Positions 1 to 9,406 of a DNA stretch of 64,000 bases are shown here, one piece after another. The stretch spans positions 636,378 through 700,377 of the forward strand of contig JAEPML010000001.1 of NCBI GenBank assembly GCA_017643925.1, read 5' to 3'. The notes beneath the pieces were generated by a model. It had not been told where the DNA came from, ran no database searches, and saw only the letters and a program-made list of their open reading frames with translations. Position numbers and translations under genes: made by a program. This DNA comes from Roseibium sp. (GTDB lineage: Bacteria; Pseudomonadota; Alphaproteobacteria; Rhizobiales; Stappiaceae). Each line of letters starts with the position of its first letter. Positions within the stretch are counted from its first letter, which is position 1.

Positions 1-2
1 TC

Positions 3-461
3 CATGGACTGCCGCTGAAGGTAAGGTTCCGGCGTTCGAAACTCTATGTCAGCGTCATCCCGGTTGTCGGTCTCGGTTTGGCCATCGGGTTTCTCGGCAC
101 GGTACTCGGCATTGGCGGTGGCTTCATGATGGTCCCCGCGCTGATCTACCTGCTGCGCGTCCCGACCGGCATCGTTATCGGCACCAGTCTGTTCCAGATC
201 CTGTTCACGATGGCGGCCGCGACGATTTTCCATGCCATGGGCACCAAGACGGTTGATATCGTGCTGGCCATGACGCTGATGATCGGTGGTGTGATCGGCG
301 CCCAGTTCGGCGCGCGCATGGGACAGAAGCTGCGTGGCGATCAGCTGCGCCTGTTGCTGGCTCTTCTCGTTCTCGGCGTCGGCCTGCGGTTTGCCGTCGA
401 CCTGCTCCTGGTGCCGGACGATCTCTACTCCATCGCGATCCGCAAGGGGGCAGGAGCATGA
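3..461 (+). CDS. TauE/SafE family sulfite/anion exporter, C-terminal part
   Basis: The reading frame is open from the first base of the window, so this is the 3' part of a gene that starts upstream. About 152 residues are visible, rich in membrane segments, with a glycine-rich helix (GTVLGIGGGFMMVPAL) typical of the TSUP (TauE/SafE) family of small-anion exporters, which usually have 7-9 membrane segments and move sulfite, sulfonates or related organosulfur compounds out of the cell. The stop overlaps the start of the next gene (ATGA, 458-461), so the two are translationally coupled. Pairing with a TIGR02186 protein is a recurrent alphaproteobacterial arrangement. The substrate cannot be read from the sequence. 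Confidence 0.85.
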   Translation, partial: HGLPLKVRFRRSKLYVSVIPVVGLGLAIGFLGTVLGIGGGFMMVPALIYLLRVPTGIVIGTSLFQILFTMAAATIFHAMGTKTVDIVLAMTLMIGGVIGAQFGARMGQKLRGDQLRLLLALLVLGVGLRFAVDLLLVPDDLYSIAIRKGAGA

Positions 462-1237
462 TCCGGCATCTTGCGACCCTGTGTGCGATCACCTTGGTGT
501 TCCTGGGAGAGAGCCTTGCCAAGGACAACAAGGATCTCGTGACCGCGTTGTCATCGGAAGTGGTGTCGATCCAGTCCAACTTCACCGGCACGGAAATCGT
601 CGTATTCGGCCAGGCCAGTCATATTCAGCAGCAGCCTAACGCACCGGGTGGCTTCGAGCTTGCAATCGTGGTCGAGGGACCGCCCCAGGACATTACCACG
701 CGGCGCAAGGGACGTTTTCTCGGTGTCTGGGTCAACCGGGAAGCCGAACGGTTCCAGGGCGTTCCGTCCTTCTACGCCGTTGCGAGCACCGCGGACATCG
801 GCGCCATAGCGGACCGGACCGTTCTTGACGACCTTCGCATTGGCCTCAACCATCTGAATCTTGCGATTTCCGGGTCCTCGAACGTCGCCGTTTCCGACCG
901 TGACGATTTCCGACGGGCTTTTGTTCGCCTTCGCGAGGAAGCAGGACTTTATTCGGAACAGGAAACCTCGATTGAATTTCTGACCGACACGATGTTTCGC
1001 ACCAACATTCCGCTGCCTGCAAACATCCCGGTCGGGGACTACAAGGTGAAGAGTTTCCTGTTCAACCAGGGCAATGTCGTCTCGCAAACGGAGCAGACAC
1101 TGGCTGTCGCCAAGATCGGTTTTGAGCAGATCACGTTCGAGATGGCACAGAACTATTCGCTGGTTTACGGCGTTCTTGCGGTCATCATCGCCATCTTCAC
1201 AGGCTGGCTGGCCGGGGTGATCTTCCGGAAGGACTGA
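458..1237 (+). CDS. TIGR02186 family membrane-anchored periplasmic protein
   Basis: A 259-residue protein with an N-terminal signal sequence (about residues 1-21, ending ...GESLAK), a long soluble domain and one C-terminal membrane segment (about 230-254, ending in a short basic tail FRKD). This matches the alphaproteobacterial family TIGR02186, found next to TSUP exporters. The function is unknown; the topology suggests a periplasmic domain tethered to the inner membrane that may assist the exporter. It overlaps the exporter gene by 4 bases. The family assignment is from remembered pattern (secreted beta-rich domain plus C-terminal anchor) and context. Confidence 0.75.
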   Translation: MIRHLATLCAITLVFLGESLAKDNKDLVTALSSEVVSIQSNFTGTEIVVFGQASHIQQQPNAPGGFELAIVVEGPPQDITTRRKGRFLGVWVNREAERFQGVPSFYAVASTADIGAIADRTVLDDLRIGLNHLNLAISGSSNVAVSDRDDFRRAFVRLREEAGLYSEQETSIEFLTDTMFRTNIPLPANIPVGDYKVKSFLFNQGNVVSQTEQTLAVAKIGFEQITFEMAQNYSLVYGVLAVIIAIFTGWLAGVIFRKD

Positions 1238-1339
1238 GCGTGGCCTGCTTCGGTGAAAGGCGCTTTTTCCTCTGGCGCTGGTGAACTCCCAAGCTATGCT
1301 GATCCCATATTTCAGTTTTTGATTTGGGGCAGAGCTGGC

Positions 1340-2449
1340 ATGTCGGAAAATACCTCCACCGGATCTTCAAAGGATACCGTCGAGAACGCGGGCCCAACGC
1401 TTGATGCTCGGGTGATCGACATTGCCATTCGCCTTGGCGTGCTGGGACTGTTCGCCTTTCTGGCACTGCAGCTCGTGGCGCCCTTTTTCGTGTTTCTGCT
1501 CTGGGCCGTCATTCTCACCGTTGCGCTTTATCCAGCCTACAATTGGCTTGCCAACAAGCTCGGCGGACGAAAGACCATCTCCGCCCTCATCATCACGCTG
1601 ATCGGACTGGCGATTGTCATAGGGCCAGTGGCAGTTCTGGTCGTCAGCCTGGTTGAAACGCTCCAGGGGTGGTTCCACAGCATTTCGGACGGGGTTATCA
1701 AGTTGCCGCCCTTGCCGGAGAAACTCGCCAGCTTGCCGGTCGTTGGCGCAAAGATCGCGGAACTCTGGCAGCTGGCATCCCGAAGCCTTGAGCTGTTCTT
1801 CACGAAGGTCGGCCCCATGCTGGTGCCGGCCGGCGGGCATATTCTGTCGGCTCTGGCCTCGCTCAGCGGCAGTGTGCTTTTTTTCATCGTCTCGATCATC
1901 CTGTCCGGCTTCCTCTTCGTTCCGGGGCCGAAGCTCGCATCGGGAGCCAAACGTTTCGCGGACCGCATCATTGCACCGCGCGGGGCCGAGTTTGTCGACC
2001 TTTCCGGTGCCACCATCCGGAACGTTTCCCGGGGCGTCATCGGTGTCGCGGTCATCCAGGGGCTCTTGACCGGTATTGTCCTGATTGCTTTCGCGGTTCC
2101 GCTCGCCGGTGTCCTGACATTCCTTGCCCTGATCCTGTGCATCATTCAGATCGGACCTGCCCTGATCATCCTGCCAACAATCATCTGGGCCTGGAGTTCC
2201 TGGGAATTCCTGCCGGCACTCCTGTTCACCGTCCTGATGCTGCCCGTGATGCTGGTTGACAACGTCCTGAAACCGATCCTGATGTCGCGTGGCCTGGATG
2301 TGCCCATGCTGGTGATTCTCATCGGTGTTCTGGGCGGTACCATTGCCTATGGCCTGATCGGGCTGTTCCTTGGCCCGGTCGTGCTGGCTGTCTTTTATGA
2401 GCTGGTCATCGCCTGGGTGAAGGTGGGCGAAAAGGAACAGGAGGACTAA
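1340..2449 (+). CDS. AI-2E family transporter
   Basis: An integral membrane protein of 369 residues from the ATG at 1340; the frame is open to a GTG at 1253, but the extra 29 residues are not hydrophobic or family-like. Roughly eight membrane segments, with the long amphipathic region between segments 2 and 3 and the glycine-rich C-terminal hairpin (GVLGGTIAYGLIGLFLGPV) characteristic of the AI-2E exporter family (PF01594; E. coli TqsA, PerM). Members move diverse substrates, including autoinducer-2 and Na+(Li+)/H+ antiport, so the substrate is not predictable. It starts about 100 bases after the TIGR02186 gene and may be transcribed separately. Confidence 0.85.
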   Translation: MSENTSTGSSKDTVENAGPTLDARVIDIAIRLGVLGLFAFLALQLVAPFFVFLLWAVILTVALYPAYNWLANKLGGRKTISALIITLIGLAIVIGPVAVLVVSLVETLQGWFHSISDGVIKLPPLPEKLASLPVVGAKIAELWQLASRSLELFFTKVGPMLVPAGGHILSALASLSGSVLFFIVSIILSGFLFVPGPKLASGAKRFADRIIAPRGAEFVDLSGATIRNVSRGVIGVAVIQGLLTGIVLIAFAVPLAGVLTFLALILCIIQIGPALIILPTIIWAWSSWEFLPALLFTVLMLPVMLVDNVLKPILMSRGLDVPMLVILIGVLGGTIAYGLIGLFLGPVVLAVFYELVIAWVKVGEKEQED

Positions 2450-2636
2450 GTCCTGCTTTCACCTGGAAGATGGATCTGAAATTGACGTCAAGGTTTTCAA
2501 ACGTCAGTTGCCCGCAATCGGCGACAAGTTTCGACTTTTCAAAAGGAAGACGCCAAACGGTCGAACGCGACATTCGTTCGACCTAATTCAGTAGGCCTTG
2601 CCCCCAATCTGGTGAGGGGCAAAATGCGAGCCGTGC

Positions 2637-3374
2637 TCAGTCCCCGACCAGTCGGCTTGCGGTAAACGGGAAAAGCCTGTCATTGCCGAGCATGAACACG
2701 GAGAATTGGCGTCGTCTGAAAATGAGACGGTAGGCTTCATCCGTCACGTTGAGGCCACCCGTCAGGGCACCGAAGGCCGGAAGGACCAACCGTGTTCCGT
2801 CGGTCACGAAACAGGGACGCCGGATGGAGCGCCCGAAACGCCGGACACGTGCTGCCGGATGGAGATGACCGCAAATCTCGCCTGCCGTTTCCTCAAAGCC
2901 GATCTTCTCGATCGGTTCGTGCCGAAAGGACAGCGGCCCAATCTTGATTTCATCGAGCGTTTCTCCGCACAGGCGCACGGGTGCAATCGGATCGTGATTG
3001 CCAGTCACCCAGATCCACTCCCGGCCGAGCTGGAGCGTGGTCAGCATGGCCCTGTAGGGAGCCGGCAATCGATCCGAGCCTCCGGCATCATGGAAACTGT
3101 CGCCGAGGCAGATCACACGCGCCGGATCGAAGGCATCCATGACACCTGCGAGCTTCTCAAGTGTTGCACCGGTGTCATAAGGGGGCAGCATCACGCCACG
3201 TCGCGCGTAGCTTGAGCCTTTTTCGAGATGAAGGTCCGCCACGACCAAAGTCGATTCATCCGGCCACCACAAGACACCGCTGTCATGAAGTCCGACAAGC
3301 TGGCCATTGATCTGAATGTCATGACACACGGGCGCAGCAGTGTATTTGCGCAAGTGTGATGTCAGTGCATTCAT
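2637..3374 (-). CDS. pdeM: Ligase-associated DNA damage response endonuclease PdeM
   Basis: A 245-residue calcineurin-like metallophosphoesterase. All metal-binding blocks are visible: DLH near residue 47 in VVADLHLEKGSS, GDSFHD, GNHD, and GHLHP. The FHD and GHLH forms and the N-terminal region match the PdeM family (TIGR04123), the nuclease component of the bacterial ligase-associated repair system (with an Lhr-type helicase, an MBL-fold exonuclease and an ATP-dependent ligase). The start codon overlaps the helicase stop (ATGA, 3371-3374), indicating one operon. Start chosen for that overlap and family length. Confidence 0.88.
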   Translation of the reverse strand: MNALTSHLRKYTAAPVCHDIQINGQLVGLHDSGVLWWPDESTLVVADLHLEKGSSYARRGVMLPPYDTGATLEKLAGVMDAFDPARVICLGDSFHDAGGSDRLPAPYRAMLTTLQLGREWIWVTGNHDPIAPVRLCGETLDEIKIGPLSFRHEPIEKIGFEETAGEICGHLHPAARVRRFGRSIRRPCFVTDGTRLVLPAFGALTGGLNVTDEAYRLIFRRRQFSVFMLGNDRLFPFTASRLVGD

Positions 3375-5875
3375 TCCATGGCCTCCAGAATCAGCTCGTC
3401 AGCCGCCGTCTCGAGAAGCGAATCCATTGCCTCGCCGTAGATCGGTTCCTTGCCTATTTCGAGCAGGATGGGCACAGCGAGAGGAGAGACGTGCGGAAGG
3501 TGAGTATGAGTGATTCGTCCGCGAATTCGGGCGAGAAGTTCTCCTAATCGCGAGATATCCAAAAGTCCTTCGGAGGCGTCGTTCCAGGTTGCCTTCAACA
3601 GAATATGGTCCGGTTCATGGGAGCGCAGAACGTCATAGATGAGGTCCGAGGAAACTGTCATTTGGCGGCCTGTTTTCTCCTGTCCGGGATGGCGGCGCTC
3701 GATTAACCCTGCAATGATGGCGCAATTGCGGAACGTGCGTTTCATCAGACTGGATTCGGCGAGCCAGGCATCGAGATCGTCGCCCAGAATATCCTCCTCG
3801 AAAAGCTCATCCAGAGGGATGCGGCCGGAGGTGAACTGCAGCGCAAGATCCTTCAGGCCCCAGATAGACAGCGCATAGTCATTGGCAACAAAGCCCATCG
3901 GCTGCGCACCCAGCCGTTCCAGCCGCTTGGTCAGAAGCATGCCGAGGGTCTGGTGGGCGAGGCGGCCTTCGAACGGGTAGCAGACCATGTAGTGCTTGTT
4001 GGAGCGCGGAAATGTCTCGACCAGAAGGCCGTCCTTTGCCGGCAGAACCGACTTGTCCTTCTGGATCTCAAGCCAGTCACGCACCTGCGTTGGCAGATGT
4101 TTCCAACTCGAAGGGGTTGCCAGCATCGCCCGGACGCCTTCGGCGAGATAGGTGGAGAGCGGAAACTTGCCGCCCATGTAGGACGGGATCATCGGGTTGT
4201 CGGATTTCGCCCTGGAGACGAAGGCTTCGTTTTCGCGTATGGCCTCGAAGCGCACGATTTCACCACCGAACAGGAAAGTATCTCCCGGTGTCATCTGGTC
4301 GATGAAATATTCCTCGATCTCACCGAGAATTCGGCCACCTCGACCGACAGGCGCCCGGCGTCCGTCGGCCTTCGAGCGCACAAGACGCACCCTTAGCTTT
4401 GGTGCCTCGACGATCGTGCCGACGTTGAGACGGTATTGCTGAGCGATCTTCGGGTTGGCGATCCGCCAGTAGCCGTCATCATTCTTGCGCAGCTTGGCAT
4501 ATTGGTCGTAGCTCTTGAGCGCGTAGCCACCCGTGGCGACGAAATCGAGCACCTTTTCGAATGTTTCCCAATCGAGATGTCGATAGGTCTCCGAGGACCG
4601 GATCTCGTCAAAGGCATCGACGGCATCGAGCGGGTCCGCACAGGCGAGGCCAAGCAGGTGTTGTGCGAGAACATCGAGCGCTCCCTTGCGCAAGGGAGGG
4701 GTGTCCTGGTCTCCCCGTCTGGAGGCTGCAAGCGCCGCCTGGCATTCCAGGACCTCGAACCGGTTGGAGGGGATCAACACGGCCTTGGAAGGTTCATCCA
4801 TCCGGTGATTTGCCCGTCCGATGCGCTGCGCGAGCCGGCTGGCGCCCTTCGGCGCTCCGATATTGACGACGAGATCGATGTCTCCCCAGTCAATGCCCAT
4901 GTCCAACGAGGACGTGGCGACGACAGCGCGCAGCACGCCAGAGGCCATCGCCGCCTCCACCTTGCGCCGCTGGCTGACATCCAGCGAGCCGTGGTGGAGC
5001 GCAATCGGCAGGGTGTCTTCGTTGATGCGCCACAGTTCCTGAAACACCAGCTCCGCCTGGCTGCGCGTGTTGACAAAGAGCAGGGACACATTGTGCGCCT
5101 TGATCAGCTGGTAAATGTCGCCGATCGCATAGCGCGACGAGTGACCGGACCAGGGCAGGCGTTCCTCGGAATCGAGAATGGAAATATCGGGCTGCGCGCC
5201 GCCCGAGACTTCGACCACATGCGACAGGTCGCGTCGGTCCGGGTCAGGCTGGTTGACCAGATAGGCCCTGAGGTCATTGGGCTCGGCCACGGTTGCGGAC
5301 AAGCCGATGGTTCGAAGGTCCGGGGCCAGCCTACGGAGCCGCGCCAGCCCAAGCGCCAGCAGGTCACCGCGCTTGGACGTCACCAGCGCGTGGAGCTCAT
5401 CCAGGATGACCGTCTTGAGCGAGGCAAACATCCGGGCGGAGTGCGGATCTGACAGAAGCAGCGCGATCTGTTCCGGTGTTGTCAGCAGGATATCGGGTGG
5501 ATTGAGTTTCTGGCGCTGCCGCTTGTGGGACGGAGTATCCCCGGTACGGGTCTCCAGCTTGATCGGGAGGCCCATTTCCGAGACCGGTGCCCCAAGATTT
5601 CGCGCAATGTCGACCGCGAGCGCCTTCAGCGGCGAAATATAGAGCGTGTGTATCCCGTTCCCGGCTTGTCCGGGTTTGCGTTTTCCCCGGTGTTCCAGTT
5701 CCACGAGGCTCGGCAGAAAACCGGCGAGCGTCTTGCCGGCGCCGGTCGGGGCGATCAGCAACGTGGAGTGGCCCTGAGCCAAATGATCGATCAACTGAAG
5801 CTGATGCGCGCGCGGTGCCCAGCCCCTGGAGGCGAACCAGCTTTGAAATCTGTTGGGTAGCAGCGCAGCGTCCAT
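3371..5875 (-). CDS. Ligase-associated DNA damage response DEXH-box helicase (Lhr-type)
   Basis: An 834-residue superfamily 2 helicase. Walker A is APTGAGKT (about residue 41-48), the DExH box is DELHALV (about 150), and motif III is SATV; a C-terminal Lhr-type winged-helix/DUF4942-like region follows the second RecA domain. Length and gene neighbourhood match TIGR04121, the Lhr-subfamily helicase of the ligase-associated repair system. It is the first gene of an operon with pdeM (4-base overlap) and is divergent from the MBL exonuclease at 6023, with a 147-base shared intergenic region that could hold both promoters. Confidence 0.9.
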   Translation of the reverse strand: MDAALLPNRFQSWFASRGWAPRAHQLQLIDHLAQGHSTLLIAPTGAGKTLAGFLPSLVELEHRGKRKPGQAGNGIHTLYISPLKALAVDIARNLGAPVSEMGLPIKLETRTGDTPSHKRQRQKLNPPDILLTTPEQIALLLSDPHSARMFASLKTVILDELHALVTSKRGDLLALGLARLRRLAPDLRTIGLSATVAEPNDLRAYLVNQPDPDRRDLSHVVEVSGGAQPDISILDSEERLPWSGHSSRYAIGDIYQLIKAHNVSLLFVNTRSQAELVFQELWRINEDTLPIALHHGSLDVSQRRKVEAAMASGVLRAVVATSSLDMGIDWGDIDLVVNIGAPKGASRLAQRIGRANHRMDEPSKAVLIPSNRFEVLECQAALAASRRGDQDTPPLRKGALDVLAQHLLGLACADPLDAVDAFDEIRSSETYRHLDWETFEKVLDFVATGGYALKSYDQYAKLRKNDDGYWRIANPKIAQQYRLNVGTIVEAPKLRVRLVRSKADGRRAPVGRGGRILGEIEEYFIDQMTPGDTFLFGGEIVRFEAIRENEAFVSRAKSDNPMIPSYMGGKFPLSTYLAEGVRAMLATPSSWKHLPTQVRDWLEIQKDKSVLPAKDGLLVETFPRSNKHYMVCYPFEGRLAHQTLGMLLTKRLERLGAQPMGFVANDYALSIWGLKDLALQFTSGRIPLDELFEEDILGDDLDAWLAESSLMKRTFRNCAIIAGLIERRHPGQEKTGRQMTVSSDLIYDVLRSHEPDHILLKATWNDASEGLLDISRLGELLARIRGRITHTHLPHVSPLAVPILLEIGKEPIYGEAMDSLLETAADELILEAME

Positions 5876-6022
5876 GGCAAAGTTTTAGGATAGGCGACGG
5901 CAAAAGGCGAGGGGGTGGATGACAAAATGTTCACTTTGTGTTCACGCAGGTGTTCGTGCATTTGTCAGGAGTGTTTCGCGCGGCGCTTGATATCCTGTCG
6001 ACTGTGTCCAAGATGACCTCAC

Positions 6023-7027
6023 ATGTCTGAACTTCTGACCCTGACCCAGGACGGTCTCTTTAGTCCCCAGGCCGATGCGCATATCGATCCGGTAAGACCG
6101 GTTGAAAAGGCGATCATCACACATGGCCATGCAGATCATGCAAGAGCCGGTCACGGAGCGGTGCTTGCGACCCGGCAGACGCTCGACATCATGGCCATTC
6201 GCTATGGCGAGAACTTTTGCGGGCAGGCGCAGCCGATTGACTATGGCGAAGTGCTCAAGGTTGGCAGCGTCGACGTTTCGCTGCATCCGGCCGGGCACGT
6301 GCTGGGCTCTGCACAGGTACTCCTGCGGGCCGGGGGGCAACGGACCGTCGTGTCCGGAGACTACAAACGTCAGGACGATCCCACCTGCGGGCCGTTTGAA
6401 CTGGTTCCCTGCGACACTTTCGTCACCGAAGCGACTTTCGCCCTGCCTGTCTTCCGGCATCCTCCCGCGAAACAGGAAATTGCAAAGCTGTTGGATTCCG
6501 TGAAACTTTTTCCCGAGCAAACTCACCTTGTCGGTGCTTATGCGCTTGGCAAGGCGCAGAGGGTCCTCGGGGAACTGCGTGCGTCTGGATACGAGAAAAC
6601 GATCTATCTGCACGGCGCGCTGGAAAAACTCACAGCATACTATTCCAGTCAGGATATTGACCTCGGTCCACTTGAAGCCGTCGGGGACCGCGGAAAGGAA
6701 CTGGCAGGCGAAATCGTCCTTTGTCCCCCCGGACAGCTCAATGATCGATGGGCGCGGCGCTTCGGTGACCCGATCTGCGCGATGGCGTCCGGCTGGATGC
6801 GTGTCCGGGCACGGGCGAGACAACGCGGTGCCGAATTGCCCCTGATCATTTCAGATCATGCGGACTGGGACGATCTTTGCCGAACCATCCTGGAAACCGG
6901 GGCGCATCAGATCTGGGTCACCCACGGTGCTGAAGAGGCGCTGGTCCACTGGTGCGAACAGAAAGGGCTTTCGGCGCGTCCGCTCAACCTGATCGGATAT
7001 GACGACGGCGAGGAAGCAGCCGAATGA
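6023..7027 (+). CDS. Ligase-associated DNA damage response exonuclease (MBL fold)
   Basis: A 334-residue metallo-beta-lactamase fold protein with the HxHxDH signature (THGHADHAR, about residues 33-41), a downstream GHVLGSAQ block, SGDYK and a C-terminal SDHADW block, as in beta-CASP nucleases of the SNM1/CPSF type. This is the pattern of TIGR04122, the exonuclease of the ligase-associated DNA repair system. It is transcribed away from the helicase-pdeM operon. The expected partner, an ATP-dependent DNA ligase, is not adjacent but at 27990-29651. Confidence 0.9.
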   Translation: MSELLTLTQDGLFSPQADAHIDPVRPVEKAIITHGHADHARAGHGAVLATRQTLDIMAIRYGENFCGQAQPIDYGEVLKVGSVDVSLHPAGHVLGSAQVLLRAGGQRTVVSGDYKRQDDPTCGPFELVPCDTFVTEATFALPVFRHPPAKQEIAKLLDSVKLFPEQTHLVGAYALGKAQRVLGELRASGYEKTIYLHGALEKLTAYYSSQDIDLGPLEAVGDRGKELAGEIVLCPPGQLNDRWARRFGDPICAMASGWMRVRARARQRGAELPLIISDHADWDDLCRTILETGAHQIWVTHGAEEALVHWCEQKGLSARPLNLIGYDDGEEAAE

Positions 7028-7049
7028 GCGGGCCTGTGCCTGCCCGGAT

Positions 7050-7373
7050 CTATTCGACCGTGATCCCGGTATAGTGCACGAGATCGTATCGGATCAGAAC
7101 ATTGACAGCGCAGGGCGCCTTGGCATTTCCGTGCAGGAGTGCGGCAAGCCTTTCCCCGAGTTCCCGAGCAAAATCGTCGCCCCTGTGGGGTTTTGGCAGC
7201 ATGGAAAGACGCAACAGAATGTGGCTGTGGTGATACGTGCTGACGGCGTGAGCACGCCCCTTGCATAAGCCGGAGCTGTCGTCGAAAGCGTGGATCGTGT
7301 CTTCGATTTCAGCAAGCAGCCTTGCCGAATCAAGCGTTTGGTCTGAACTGTAATAAAGATCTGCTTGGGGCAC
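7050..7373 (-). CDS. Tautomerase-like / 5-carboxymethyl-2-hydroxymuconate isomerase family protein
   Basis: A small protein of about 107 residues resembling the CHMI branch of the tautomerase superfamily (N-terminal beta strand, SSGL, AVSTYHH, a C-terminal dimer strand). I place the start at the GTG at 7373 rather than the TTG six bases upstream: a GAGG ribosome-binding site lies 7 bases before the GTG, and this start gives Met-Pro, so processing would expose the N-terminal proline used as catalytic base in this superfamily. No homoprotocatechuate degradation genes surround it, so the substrate is open. It converges with the exonuclease gene. Confidence 0.6.
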   Translation of the reverse strand: MPQADLYYSSDQTLDSARLLAEIEDTIHAFDDSSGLCKGRAHAVSTYHHSHILLRLSMLPKPHRGDDFARELGERLAALLHGNAKAPCAVNVLIRYDLVHYTGITVE

Positions 7374-7575
7374 GTGCAATCCTCAGCCTGTTGGGATCGG
7401 TTCTCCGATTTGGAAAGACCGGGCAAACACCCCGTCCTGAGCCCAGCCGGTGCGAAATCGATGTCGCGGGAGTGGACGAAACAGGCGTGTGTTCAATATG
7501 ATCGGATTACCGCAAAGGTGACGATGAGGACAAGGCCGCGCGGTGCGGAATTTCCAATCGTCGAAGGAGGCAGTC

Positions 7576-8019
7576 ATGGCGGATGACGGGGGCTACTCGG
7601 GCGCTGGCGGCGGCCAGACGAACGGCAATGACGCCGGCGAGACAGGGGACGCGGAAGAGGCGATCGCGCAACTTTTCGACGACTATCTGGCCGGTTTCAA
7701 TGACTATGATGCGGACCGTATCTGCGACTGTTTTGCCTTGCCCGCCATCGTCTGGCAGCACGAGAAAGGGCATGTTTTCAACGACGAGGACGAACTCCTT
7801 GAAAACATCGAGGCCTTGCTGAAAGCGCTGGAAAAGGAAGAGGTATCCCTTTCAGACTTTCACGTTGCCTCCAGTCATGTCAGCGGGTCTTCGGCGTTGG
7901 TCACACTGGACTGGTCACAGGAGGCGGCCGACGGCGAGGCAGTGTTCGAGTTCACCTGCCACTACCAGCTCATTCAAAACGGCGATGACTGGGTCATCGC
8001 CGGCGTGGTCAATGAATAA
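7576..8019 (+). CDS. NTF2-like / SnoaL-fold domain protein
   Basis: A 147-residue acidic protein starting at the ATG at 7576, preceded by AAGGAGG. After a glycine/asparagine-rich N-terminal stretch (about 1-28), residues 30-147 have the pattern of a nuclear transport factor 2-like cone fold: a helix (IAQLFDDYLAGFND), then the strands FALPAIVWQ and a C-terminal DDWVIAGVVNE strand. Such domains can be enzymes or small-molecule binders; nothing here fixes a role. The stop overlaps the start of the beta-helix gene by 8 bases, so the two are probably co-translated. Confidence 0.65.
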   Translation: MADDGGYSGAGGGQTNGNDAGETGDAEEAIAQLFDDYLAGFNDYDADRICDCFALPAIVWQHEKGHVFNDEDELLENIEALLKALEKEEVSLSDFHVASSHVSGSSALVTLDWSQEAADGEAVFEFTCHYQLIQNGDDWVIAGVVNE

Positions 8020-9406
8020 TCGCGCAGAGCGAAAAACCATCTCCTGTTGCGTTGTGACCCTCTCGCTTGCGCTTGTTGCGTGGGTCGTTTCTCTGACGCC
8101 GGGTGCTGCCGGTCCAGGCGCCCTGACACCGGCTCCCGACAAGTTGGAGGTTTGCAAGTTTCCCGGGATTGAACCCGGCAGAATTCTTCTTGAAACCGGG
8201 TGCAGATATGACGGAAGCCTGGTCATTGCGTCCAGCAACGTCACCCTGGATTGCCAGGGCGCGACAATTGCCAATACGACCCGTCGGGGCATCATCATTC
8301 GGCCCGGATTGCAAAACGTCGTCATTCGCGATTGCCGGCTGCACGATACCGGGGGCATCCTGATCGAAGGGCAGACGCCGGCAGATGATCCGGAAGCCAG
8401 GGAAAACGCCAGGGCAAATTCGTCCTCAGGGGTCGTTCTGGAACACCTGACCATCAGTGAATCCTTCATGACCGGTGTCTTTGTTGACCACTATGTGGTC
8501 GGCGCGGTTATCCGGAACTCCATTGTCGAGGACGGGCACCATGTCGGGATCTATCTGGAACACGGGTCTCGGCAAAACACGGTTTCAGGCAACCTGATCC
8601 GGAACAACGGGCTGTTCACCAACTATGGTGTCCGGCGCATCGGCCCAACCCGCAGGGAAGGGTTGTCTGTCGACGGGTCAGCAAAAAACCTTATCGAGAA
8701 CAATACCTTCGAGCGAAACGCTCTCGGCGGTATCATGCATTACAAGAATTGCTGGGAATTTCACACGACCAATCCGGAAAGCCGGCCGCGTCTTCAGGGA
8801 TCCGACGACAATGTCATTCGCGGAAATGTCTTTCGCGATATGGATATCGGTATCTGGGTGGCTTCCCGGCAATCGCGTGATCTCGTGATGTGGGATTGCG
8901 GTGACCCGAGCCCCTACGAGAACCCGGTGTCGCTGGAGCTCATGATGGGGGAACGGCCCTGGGGGCGGTCTGACCGATTGAATGGCTATCATTTCAACCC
9001 GGAACTGATTGCGGGTTTTGTGGACAAGCGGGCACTGGCTCCCCGGTGGCCTTTCCCCATGGGGCTCCATCTTTTCGAAGATTTCGCCGAAGACAACACC
9101 TATTCGGGCAATTGCTTTGAACGGGTGAAGACAGGCATACGCATCGAGGATGATCACAACACGGTGGAGGCGAACCGCTTCATCGGGGACTTCGAATACA
9201 TCTATCTCGGAAGTCCGTTCCGTTCCCGCGTCTTGAACAGACCGATCGAGGGAACGGTCATTCGGGACAACATGCACGTGTCGCCTTCGGGCAATTCCTT
9301 CCTTCAGAACAGTTTTCTTGCGGAAGGCGAACACGAGGGGACCATCCTGCGTCAGGAAGGATCTTCCGTGCTTCAGCAGGACAATCCGCAAGCGGAGCGA
9401 TGCTGA
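8012..9406 (+). CDS. Secreted right-handed parallel beta-helix repeat protein
   Basis: A 464-residue protein from the ATG at 8012, which overlaps the preceding stop. A signal peptide (about 1-33, ending ...TPGAAG) is followed by repeating beta-helix coils with N-x-I/V periodicity (VTLDCQGATI, NVVIRDCRL, NLIENNTFERNALGG, NVIRGNVFRDM, NTVEANRFIGD), as in NosD/pectate-lyase-like PbH1 proteins. Cysteines near the N terminus may form disulfides. Probably periplasmic or surface-exposed and perhaps carbohydrate-active, but no catalytic signature was recognised. The longer frame from 7865 overlaps the NTF2-like gene and is not the real start. Confidence 0.8.
   Translation: MNNRAERKTISCCVVTLSLALVAWVVSLTPGAAGPGALTPAPDKLEVCKFPGIEPGRILLETGCRYDGSLVIASSNVTLDCQGATIANTTRRGIIIRPGLQNVVIRDCRLHDTGGILIEGQTPADDPEARENARANSSSGVVLEHLTISESFMTGVFVDHYVVGAVIRNSIVEDGHHVGIYLEHGSRQNTVSGNLIRNNGLFTNYGVRRIGPTRREGLSVDGSAKNLIENNTFERNALGGIMHYKNCWEFHTTNPESRPRLQGSDDNVIRGNVFRDMDIGIWVASRQSRDLVMWDCGDPSPYENPVSLELMMGERPWGRSDRLNGYHFNPELIAGFVDKRALAPRWPFPMGLHLFEDFAEDNTYSGNCFERVKTGIRIEDDHNTVEANRFIGDFEYIYLGSPFRSRVLNRPIEGTVIRDNMHVSPSGNSFLQNSFLAEGEHEGTILRQEGSSVLQQDNPQAERC

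Noticed and set aside
2598..2622. TTGCCCC/GGGGCAA hairpin between the AI-2E and pdeM genes
   Set aside because: Stem of only 7 bp with an 11-base loop and no T run on either strand, so not called a terminator.
5942..6823. 293-residue open frame antisense to the MBL exonuclease
   Set aside because: It is a frame shadow: no family features, and the opposite strand encodes a clear exonuclease.
7865..8011. Upstream extension of the beta-helix frame
   Set aside because: It overlaps the NTF2-like gene in another frame; the ATG at 8012 gives a normal signal peptide.
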